A stretch of DNA of 64,000 nt from Mycteria americana (Eukaryota > Chordata > Aves > Ciconiiformes > Ciconiidae): contig NC_134367.1 of the NCBI RefSeq assembly GCF_035582795.1, positions 51,367,562 to 51,431,561 of the forward strand. Direction: 5' to 3'. This document shows, piece after piece, positions 49,313 through 61,300 of this stretch. A model generated the notes under the pieces. The model was not told where the DNA came from, made no database searches, and worked only from the letters and a program-made list of their open reading frames with translations. The translations under genes and the position numbers were made by a program. Numbering within the stretch: position 1 is the stretch's first letter; each line of letters starts with the position of its first letter.

Positions 49313-52300
49313 TGAGGGAGGAAGTAAAGATTTGCACACAAGAAACCTGCCTTGAATAGATTGAGTAAATTTGTATTGATAAGTATTTTTTAAATCCGAT
49401 TTTATTGCCAAGGTTTACTAGATTCAACCATATTTCTACAGTATTTATATTAAACTCAATATGCACTAGCAACAGTATCATCTTGAGACCTTTCACCCAT
49501 CTAAGACCTAGCCAGCTTCCTCAGAAATATTCTCAAGTATCACAGGAAGGAGGGTTATAAGCCTGAACTCCCTGGTAGGCTGAAGATCAAGTATTTTAAC
49601 TTATTTGTAAACAGCATCAACTTGAAAAAAGCATGGTATTCTTTATTCAGGATGACCTGTCTTGATCCTGACTAGACCAAGATGCACAGTTCAAACAGGT
49701 CTCTCAACTGAATTTGTTGAAGACCCTGGAGGGAAAGGCTGCAAAGCTGAGGAACAGAAGCTCATAGTTTATCAGAATTAATACATGGCCCAGAAGCTTC
49801 ACTTTTTAGGTCAACAAGTCACCTGAGGAGAGATTGAGGTTCCAAAATCTCCAGCCACAAAGGGAAGTCAGGGGATCAACAGCCAGGCTACACTGACCTT
49901 TGACCAGTCTTTCCCTACACTTGAAAAAAATCTTCTAACAAGAAGTTCCTTATAAGCACATCCTGGTATAACACCAGACCAAGACGACTAAAACTTTGAT
50001 AAGAAAACTTTTATAAAAAGTATCGATACTGGGTTTATGATAAAACAGTGAAATAAAAATGGGAACAATAATCATGGCCCAAAAAGCAGGATACACTAAC
50101 AAAAATTATTAGCAATACCCTCTGTATTGATGCTTTGGAGACTTGTACTGCCATATACTAAGAAAAAAAGAACACAGATGACACTGATGACTGCAGCTTT
50201 AGAAATGGAACAAAATCCAATAGTATAAAACGCAAGGTCATGCACTTGCATACTAACAAGAACTGCAGCTCGAAGATGGGAGCTTGTTAGCTGGAAAACA
50301 GGGGTATAAGATGAGAGGAATCTGGAAAACAGTGATCCCACACTAGTTATATTAAACCACCATATGCAACAGCTGTGGAAAACAGTATGCTGAAAGTTAT
50401 TCCCTGCAGAAATACAGGAATAGCAGTGCCACCGACTAAGGCACTGCTAAGACTTAACATGGAATATTGCGGACAATTCTGAGCAGACAAAATAAAAAAT
50501 AACGTAAAATTCAGAAATACATCAACTGGGGACAGTACCCTATTCAGCACATAGCAGGATGAGGGAAATGAAGAGCCTTTTAGGAAACAGGGGATGAAAA
50601 GACAGCAGCTTTTCTAGTTTAGCAAAATGAAGACAAAAAGAGAACAAATGGGCTATTGCTTCTGTCTGTAAATGCATTAGGGATACACACAGCAAGAATC
50701 ATTTAGACTCAAGAATAATGATGACAAAAAATACGAATACAAATTGGTCACAAACAAGACTCCTAACCACTAGAACTGGAAGGTCTGGAACAGCTTCTCA
50801 GTAGGATATGGTTACAGGAGGCTTGACTGGCTTTTAAATAATGATTAAATGTAAAGGGCTTGCATGATGCCAATGCTTGCAGCAGCACGGGAGAAGAACT
50901 GATGATCAGGGTGATCTTTCCCAGTGATGTGCTCCCAAGCACAATCACAATTCTAGCTCCTTCTCTTAAAGTCCACAAGATGATAAAGAATTTGTAAAAG
51001 AGACAAAGACAATTAAGTAAAGAGGTATCTCAGTCTCTTTTCTTTATGTTTAGGACGTGAAAGCATGTTTACAACTTGAAAATTCAATTGTGTGCATGCA
51101 AAGGTTAAATCTGTGAGACTACACCCCCTCATTTTGCAAACTAAGAACATTTTCTTTGGAGCATTTTGTATACTGTGCTTTAAACTTCTTAAAACCAAAG
51201 TGTTAGTTTCTGATAAATAAGACTTCCTAAAACTCTGCTAAGCAATAATTATTTGCCACAGTATGCATTATGGCAGTTGGGAAGACTGAGTGGAAATGAA
51301 AATAAAAGGCAACCAAAGGGGAACTGACATTCATGGAGAAATCTTCGTAACATTTAAAGAGATTATTAATTCAGATATCAGATCATAATTTTATCTCAGT
51401 ATTAACATATTTAACCAGATCTGTGTTAATGATTTAAAAGAACTTTATCAAACGGCAATCACCTCCTTATATCAATACTCAAAATTTATAAGGACTGACT
51501 CCCTATCTAGTTCACCCCTCCCCAAAAACCCAACCCAGCAGCCTAGATACTAAACTGATTCCATTTAAGCCAAGTATTATTACCAAGTAATGTTATCTTT
51601 TAATTTAAAAAAAATTAAATCAAGTCTAGCTTCTAATTTCTATTTCGGAAGAGATACAGTGGCATCTCAACAAAATTAATGCCTTGAGAACTTGAATTCC
51701 GTCATCTGGTCACCTAGAAGCGCCATCTCCCTCTTCCCTTGAAGGGGTCAGTTATTTCTAAAACACCTCTTGATATAACTAACCTGTGGTATCTGAATGT
51801 TGTCTGCTGGTCTGCTCGTAGCATCTTTATTGTACTGAGGATCAAATTCAGATGCCCCTGCTAAAACCATGATAAGCCCTGCAAAGATAATTGGAGGCAG
51901 ACAGAGAAAGTATCAGCAACATCCTATGCCACCGAGCTATTTCTTCAGAATTATCAGCCATAAAATTTATTCCCACTCTTCCCCCAACAACCATGAATAT
52001 CCATGTTCTGTATTTAGTGCATCAGTTACTACTGCCACAGGGCAAAGGAGGCAAGAACCAATGCCTGGCACAAGACAAAAGAGATCGCTCAAGGCTCCAT
52101 TTTGCATGGCATCAAGTCCAGCATTCGATCCTAAATGTCTTCACATAGTTAGACTTCTTTAGGACTGGCAGACGTCACTGCACAGCAGTTTGACTACTTC
52201 TGCATGCTCACAGAGCCATTCCTCTCAGCAATTTATTTGCCTGCGGCTGCACCACAATGTGTGTACTGGAGGGGGAGGCGGGAAGGATAAAGTTTCAACT

Positions 52301-55300
52301 CAATTTTCTGTTCAGTCAGCATCGAAAATTCACCAAAAATTTTTCTTTTAATTATTAGAAAAGCACTTCAATAAATATCCCTGCAAACAAATCCCACAAA
52401 GCTGATGGACTGCTCTTCTAATGTGATTAGGAAAATCCATACTACCTCAAAATATTCTGTTGTATAATTAAGATGAAAGACATGCACAATGGGGTATTTT
52501 AGCCCCATTATGAGCTTTCTGCTCATGAACATATCAGATGTCTCAGCCATAGACAATGAGAGAAAGCTCATCCCATCATTTGCTCCAGTTAAAATAACTT
52601 TTTCAGCAATAGTTTCACAAGCTTCATTCTTAAATTTTGACCAAGTTTTTTTCTGGGCAAGTCAAAGTTATTTTTGCCTACTTGCAGTACTCAGGGAATT
52701 CCACCTACAACTACTGAGCTCAAGTTCCCTGAGCATCAATTCTCATTTCCGTTCTTGCTTATCTGTTTACTTCCTGAGCAGAGCATAACGAAGGGTTTCA
52801 GACAACTATAAATACTTTCCTATGAAGATCCACAACTGTGGGTCCTCAAGAAAGGAAGCTTTTAAAACTCATTTGTATCGAAACCTAACAAAAAAAAAAA
52901 ATCTAACACAAGGCAAGCCATGCAGATGTGTCTCACCATTTCCCTAGCCCGGTTTGATTGCATCTGCCCAGGCTTAAGCTTTGAGTTTTGGCTCTGGTAC
53001 CTTACACCACTGTGGAATTCACAACCAAGCAAAAGCCTTACCTGATCACTGTGTGATTTGTTTAAGCCACCTCAGCTGCGGCTCATTTTTCATTCAGACT
53101 GCACAACAGACCTCAGTGGAAATAACTGACCTGCCTCTGACCCCAGGACCCCCTGAAAGTGTTAAGTCCTTAAATAAGGCCACTTAAACTTACAGTTAAC
53201 TTTTCAACCAATCTGTAGAAGAGACAAGGCAAGCCTCAAAGCTATGGCTATGAACAAGGTTCAACATGAAATAATCTACTGTTGCCAACAAGTTTGGAGA
53301 AAGAAGAGAAACAGGTTTGCAGTGATCTCCCTAAATTTCTAAAGGTGTCTCACCTACTCTCCCATTCCTCCTTTCACACCTAGCTGTTTGGAGAGGGGAA
53401 AAAGGCCTAGAGTATGACAAGGTGGAGAGCATAAACTGGTCTAAATTAACCCCACACACAAATCCATTTGTTCTGGGACTAGAAAGCTAACATATTTCCA
53501 TACTCTTATCTCCTAAGACCTCTAAGATTATCTGTGAAGCATTTCTGTTCAGCAGGAAAGGGATGTATCAAGAGTGGATGCTTCCAGCAATCTTCCAGCA
53601 AATCCAAAGCTAAACAGTGCAATTCAAAGGAGTACAAGTATATATTTATGACCCCTCTTTGAGGTTTTTTCTTTTTTGGTTGTTTTATTCTGCTTTTCAA
53701 TCATTCTGAGCATGCAATCTAAGAAAAACTTATTAGTACCATGCTAATTCTTCAGGCCCATGCCAGCCTCCAAACTGAAAGATCCAATTCTGCACCTGAG
53801 GATACTGTAGACCAAGATAAAGTCCAACATAATGTATCTACAAATTTCCCCAGAACTTTTTCTTTAAAAGTCAGCAGACAAGAAAAATAAGTATATCAGA
53901 AACTATAAACAAGTAACAAAGTAACATGAAATTGATAGGGAGCAAAATTTTTAAACAGAAATTCACCTATAACATAACAAGTAAGAATAGAGTACCAGTA
54001 ATGCTATTTCATTCTTTGGTGATATAAAAAGAAGAAATTATGAGATCCCCTCCCTAGAAAATTCCCAAAGCCTGTTTTGTTACACTAACAGAAGAAAACA
54101 CACAGATATGGGCCGCATTCCTAGTGGCCATACAGTAACTCAGGACTACAGGCAGGTCAGCATCTGTTTTTCCCAACATAGAATATCCTTTTTTTTTTTT
54201 TGCATACAGATGTAGATATAGATCTATATGACTCCCTCCCCAAATAGTTGGGTCTTCTTACAGAGTACTCTTCACCTGCAACAAAATGAAGTTTTTAAAA
54301 AAATTCTCAAAGAACCAAAAACATTATTTTAACCTAACAAAGGCTTATAAGGCAGAAGTATTTTAACATCAGCAGACAGACATTTCAGATGAACACATCA
54401 TTTCAAGATGCCTTTTACTTACGTTTCATGTCCATGTTCCGTGTTTTATAGACAAAATACGTATATATTTGAGTTGTCCGAATGAGAATTTGATCTCCAC
54501 TATATCGTATTGATCGGTACCACCAGGAACCCTGAGATATTTAACAAGAACAAAATTATGTCAGCTACGATGAAGCATTGAAACAGATATGCTGGATCAC
54601 GTCGTATCTGTTCACAACCTGTTAACTCAGCCCAACTGGTTTTACCTATGTTAAGGTCAATTTCAGAAAGGAGAAGGAAACAAAAAAAAAAATCTTTGCC
54701 AACACAAATTTTAAAAGCACACCAATACATTCATCTAAGAGAATCTAATGCTAAAGATTTTTAGCCTATCTCTAGCCTAGAGAATTCCCCCTAACGCATG
54801 CACATATACACTGCTTTGTTTATTTTTGGTGTTATTTTATGGAAGACACTAAACAGTAAATCCATTCGATTTACCACTTTCTGTATACGTGGTAACTCCT
54901 TACTGTGCAACACAGCATTCGAGTCAAACTCAGTTTAGGCAGACGAAGGTCAAACCAAGAACAAAATAAGATATTTCTTTCACTGCAAAAAAATAATTTA
55001 AGTTACCTAATTAGAAAATGCTTTTCAGAAGTGGAATTTGGATGTGGCCCAGTACTCTTGCTGCAAATTTTCAGAATTAAGCCGCACGCCTTCAGGTTGA
55101 CAGAAAAAGTTTTCCAAACCTTCAGAAACACTCCAATAATTCCCTCATTAGCATTACACCACTGACTTCAAATTATGGAACTCACTGTACAGTGATTATA
55201 ATATATTTTAAGAAAAGTGGTGTGTTGTGTTATAAACTGCAGTCTGTTCATTAAAATCCTCCTTGTACACAAAGCTCACTAACATGAGAAAAAACATCCA

Positions 55301-58300
55301 AGATAAACTTTACAATAGATTGAGATGTATCACAAGTGAAAAGTAACAAGCAGTAAAGTAGTAAGTGATGCTTACTACTATTGATTAATAAGCAATAGTG
55401 TAAATTCCCCTACCACAGCAAGAAGTCTGCAATTTACTTAATTATTTGGGAAATGCTCTAGGACTGGCTCCCCACAAACACTTTTTTTTTTTAATAACTT
55501 AGGTTTGATTCTTCCATGAATAGATGAACCCTGACACAAAATGGTACACAACTTTTTTTAAAGTTTTTCTGCAGACAAATTTAGATTATAATCCCATAGC
55601 TATCAAGTTTTTGTCTAAGTATAGGTACTGGAAGAAAAATATAACTATTGCCAACCCAAATATACATGAAAGAGGCTGCCCTAACTGCTTTTGCAGATAG
55701 AGCTCACCTCTCTCACCTCATGTACAGAACATTATTTAGGTCAGTGGAGGTCTAGGAAGAACAACGTATCAGTATTTTCCTTTTTTGTTGATCTGGATTC
55801 AAAGGGTGGAACTAGCCCTCACTTTATTTTAGATGCCTATCTCAGATATAGGATGACTACACTGTAGTTAACTTCAGCTTCTTTATTGATTCATAAAAGA
55901 GAAACAGGCCCATTAAAGACATGAATCATCTTGTATGTCTACTTTAGAATGAAATGATAAAATAACTTGCTCCATAAAAATGACTATTCCTCTTCACTGA
56001 CTATAAAAGAAATTTACAGTGACAAGTCAGAACGCAAAGTCTACATCTGGTATAGGGGCAAGAAGAGGCAGATTATTTTTTTCTCTGCTCAGGACATTTC
56101 TTCATAACAGAAAGGATGTTTACTTTCACTTGAGCTACGATAAACCTGGTATAAATCACTAAAAGTACATGTATACAAAAAAGCATCAACAGACACCAAC
56201 TGAAACCTAAAAGGAAAGATGGGAAAAATAGGTAGACATTGTACCCTGGATTTTAGACTTCTTATTCCACGACTTGTTGAAATAGCCACATCTAATTTTC
56301 TACACTGAATCTTCAATTATGCACAAAGACTCTCAAAGAGAAGGGATAATGCCTGGCTGAGCCTCTGCACACAGACATGCAAGCAGTTGCCAAGACCTCG
56401 GGACGCTTTCTCAAATGAAAATCTTCCTAAGAGCATGAAGGTTTCTGGGTGTCAGTTTTCTGAGTCTTTCTTCATACCATACCACAAACGCACAATCCCT
56501 GGATAAGGGACGTTGTTAAAAAGCAATAGCGTAGGGCAAACCCAAGCCCTGAAGTACCACTCACCTAGCAATTGATTTCTCACACAAAGAAATCTCAAGG
56601 GTAGACATCTCATGGTGTTCAGCAGATCAATAAAAACTGAAGTTATGAAAACAAAGGCAGCCAGGAGAAACCAAAGCAACAACTTGTTCCATAAGCAGTA
56701 ATCATTCTAGTACCACCAGCTACATACATCTCGGTCTTGGCTCTACAGTAACACCACTGAATATATTCCTGAGTTCATCACATCATATTAATTTTAATGT
56801 GATGAATGACAGAAGGTACAAGACAAATTACGTAACTCAGTCTAACTCTAGCGATATCTAATATTTTCTCTACAGCCCTCTCTCCATCATGGCACTGCAT
56901 TTTTTTGGAAACTCTACAGCAGCTACACCTTTTCTATAATAAAACACCCACATTAAAAAAAAAAGCTCACTCGCACTCTCTCTCCATGAAAGGCAAGAAT
57001 GAGCAACTCTACTTATGTCTAAGACAGCTTTGTTTACACCTTGGTTACAGAGGGTAGAATATTAATCAGATAGTACTTACCACAACAACTGGAAGAATAA
57101 CCATAAATGCTAATCCGTATACAAGCAAAACCTAGAGAAAAGTTATGAAACATAGTGCATTAGACACTTCAGTTACTTAATACCACTCTTGTTTAATCTT
57201 TATTCTAACATACAGTCAAGTAGTATTACCACAAGCCTACTACAAATTCATGCAAGCTTATTGCATAATACCCGTCATTATTTCTGAAGAACAACTTACA
57301 AGTAATATAATCGGTTGGGTAGGGTTTAAATAAGGAGTATCAGTTTAGTGTAAGTAACCTTTCAAATAATCCACACATTGTCTCAGGTGGGTTTCTTTAA
57401 TAATTAAAGAGTTGGCAGCTAATCTGTGATGCAGTGGACAGAGATGATTACCACATTAAAAGAAATCAAGCGGGTAAGCCAAATACCTTGCAGCAACAAA
57501 TGCAACAGAAAGAACATTTAGACATCGTATGATTACAGCATCACTAGCAAACCAAAAATGGAACTACAGAAATCCAGCAAACAAACAGTTCTGTATGTGT
57601 TTCCTTGCAACAGCAAACACACACTCTGTAGCAGGGGTGACCACAGTACAACCTCATTATCATTGCAACGAGATCCTTCCAAGCATATTAATACTTTACT
57701 CTCAAAGGTTAGATTTAAGCTACTCTAACACTTTTGACTCCTGAAATTTGCTTCAAAGACATGCATTTGGACCAAAGTACTATTAAGTATGTGTTTTGAC
57801 TAAAATGCACAGTATTAAGCACGTTTTAAGGTGAACACTTGAAAGTTCATCTTAAAATCTTGAGCTAAGTAAGCTGACTCACCAAAATTGAATTTTTCTG
57901 ATCCACAATCCAAGCTGGCAAAGCTATACCGAAGCTTGTAGCTGTAGGATGAAAGAAAAGAAATTCACTATAAAATGTTAAGGAATTGTTTTAAAGTCAC
58001 ATTAAGTCTAACAAACAAAAAAAAAAACCAACAAAACCACCAACCCAGAAAAAACCCTCATGTTTATCACTTCAATAAGTAAAATTCTAACAAATTTAGC
58101 AAAATAAAAAACCAAATCAAATACACTCAAGTGTGCAATAAAATAACAAGACTTAAATGCAACATCTGAAATACCAAAGACTTTAGCTTAACATATTGCA
58201 GTGAAATAGATATGCAAGATTTATTAATATATAAAAAGATAGAGAAAGATTTCACAGATGGAAAGATTTAGGAGCTTTGCCCTGCAGAGTTTTCAGCAGT

Positions 58301-61300
58301 TTAAATACATACAGATCAGTAAATACATGAACTGCAAGAAAATTGTTTGAGCAAATGAATTCTATGGAAAAAGTTTTATTAGTTTGTAACTTTAGGAAAG
58401 TGTTCTAAGCTGTAAATTGTAAAAACAAAACCCTCTACCAGTTCAAATTTCTGTGTGATTGGTAAGAAAGAGAAAGGAACACTTTTTGATTCAAAAGGAG
58501 CTAGGCTGCAGGAAACAGATACCATGATTCTCTAGCAGTAACATCTACAGCACACAGATCTGAATACCAAAGAGCATAAAATAGCTTGTCTTCAGACACT
58601 TTAGCAGTAATAAATTGAACTTCGCAAACATCACCTATCCTGACACTAGAAGTTTTAGGCAACCAAAAAAAAGGAAAAAAAAAAAAAAAGACTTTACAAA
58701 TTTCTAGGGCCTGCTTAAAAAAAAAAAAAAATTATTTTGCACATTCAGTATTTTACTTTTAGTACAGGAGCAAGTCATGCCAAAGACAAGAAAATCTTGT
58801 TTTTCTGCCTCTAACCTCCATGCTGCTTCAGTTGGATAGAGAGGAATACTGCTTCCTGTTCCTTCGTGCTGGGCACAGAGGGTGGGATGCACCTCATCTA
58901 ACTCGGTTAGACATGTCTAACACCAGATGTGCTTCATCTCATCCCAGAATATACCTCTATAAGGGACTGTCTCTATTCTTTGACTACACAGAACTAAAAA
59001 ACTAGAGTACATAGCTTGGATACAGATTTTTACACTACAGGTGTATAAATGAAGAGGAGATGAATTTCACTAAATTAGAAAGCTCCTCACACTTCAGTGT
59101 AGAACAAGGTTACAGAATTGAAGGTGGGAGAGAGAAAATTTCAGGCTTCTTCCCACCCTTCAGATGAAGCAACGATGACAGACCTGGAAGCAAAGCAGAG
59201 AACTCCAGTTCCACCATAATCTGAGTTAGGATTTCAGAAGAGCAGGAGACTTCACACTCACAGTACGAACTGCTACCTTACCAAAGAATCATTTCACCCT
59301 TTGGGGATCCAGAGTCTTTTAAGTTTGGGAAAGCGATCTCTGAGCCAAGCGCACGAGGATCTTCATGCCTTTAAATTCTCAGCTTTTGGCCGAGTTTTCT
59401 TTTGAAGTCACAGCTTCAGGTCCATTTAAGGACACTGACATACTGCCTAACTTGAAATCCTATGCCTTGGCAACACTAAGTTAGTAGCTTGTGGGTGCAA
59501 AAAACTGTTTAGCATCAGGAAAGGTCCTAGGAAAGCTATTTGTGCATATACCAGACTAAAATCTACAGTACCATTTTGCTGATATTATGACAGCATTTCT
59601 GAAGCAAGATCTTATTTGTATTTTGCAGCAAGAGGAACAGAGTCCTCCTACTTGCCTGTCTCAGAAACCTAGAGAAGCTAGGAGCTGAAAGAAATTTGCT
59701 ATGCTATAAAACACAGTGGTTAAAGAAACTGAACCACCACCTTAGTCCATCAGAAATGCCTTTGTCGGACTATGATTTAGTTGGCAGTTGTTTTTTTCGA
59801 AGGGAGAGGGAAGATTGTTTCTTTGAAACACTGGTCAGGGGCTGGGGGGTGTTTTCCCTTTTAAAATTAATTTCCCATGTTGGATGGATATAATTCAGAA
59901 GAAGAATTTCCAGCACAGAGTTCCCTCATGTGATCCTGTAACTTCACAATTAAGTTATTAATTCCATTTACTACTTCCAAGCTGGCCTTAACTCATTCCA
60001 TGTAGATATGTAGTATAACTTAGTCCTGCAAACTGTGGGGCATCAACAAGCACAGACCTACGGAGGCCTGTCCTAACAGATGGCAGGTTTTCTTTTTGCT
60101 TGTAATGAGTATCAGAAGCAGCTAGAAATATACAATATTCTTCCTCACAACTAGTCCACTTAACTGTCACAAATATATTTTACAGGCCACTCATGCAACT
60201 GCAAATAGGAGGGGGGGGAATCTATCAACTTTCAGTCTTACATTGTTTTAGTTTGGACCATCTACTGTAAAACTTTAATGCACCATCATCAGGATGATTT
60301 CCATGTAGCTACCTGCCCAGGAACAGTCTACCAGCATAGGGATAAATCACCAGGACTCCTCAAGATGAAGGTGGCCTAGAGCTACACTCAAACAGTACTG
60401 CTTCCAGCAAATGGAAGGCAGATGTGTATACAGTGTTTATTTAGATACATACATATCCTCACGTACATCCCTTCAAAGTGTGTTTATTGCATTGTGGCTA
60501 GTTGTTAAATTTTCAATACACATTTATAGTATCTGATCCTAAGTACTAAGGAATGTTTAAAATTGACAAGTTTCAGATGAGTATTATTCTATTTTTCACT
60601 TATACCTCCTTTTAATATTGGAAAGTTTCTCTAGATACTTACTGAAACTGACTAATTAAAAAAAAAAAACCACTCTTCTCTTTTTTTCCCTAATAAGAAG
60701 TTTGAGAAATGTGAAAGCAAACTCTTTCCCACCTTTCCCTCCCACCACCACACCAGAGCCAGTTTCACAAGCAAAGAACTGATCGGATGCATTGCTTCAC
60801 ATCATAGGAAAAAGTTATTCCACATACATTAAGATCTAAGTGCTGCTCACATGATCAGATATTACACAGCTCAATGCACGGAAATTACAGGACTTCTGTC
60901 ATTCATAATTGTTACCTTGTGGTCCATCTGGATTACCAAATTCTTCCCAATTTTTTCGTGACTCTTCATCAGTTAAGCTAGTTTCAAGAAGAGAAATTAA
61001 GTTAATACAGAAGTAAAGAAAGTTCTCTAAATCATTAACACACAGAAACTTTAAAATGTGGCATTTATACTATCGTTCAGAGATGGTTTGGCAAGCTAAA
61101 CAGCTTCTGCTATTGTTTGTATGAAATCTGATATGAAACAATACTGCTGTATTCCTTCAGGATACACAGGCAAATTATTTTAGCACTGTGACAGCAAAAG
61201 AAATCAGACGTACGAGGGTGCAACCTCGTACAGGAGATGGAACAATCACATCTCCCTTTCATGAGAGTGACTGCGTACCCATCAGCAAAGAGCGCTTTTC

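Larger units (their letters stand above)
48495..51783 (-). other. SEC63: SEC63 intron 9 (3.3 kb)
   Basis: Contains the solo LTR (48542-49105) next to the exon 10 acceptor and the 35-nt G run. The rest is unique DNA with no feature recognised. Confidence 0.8.
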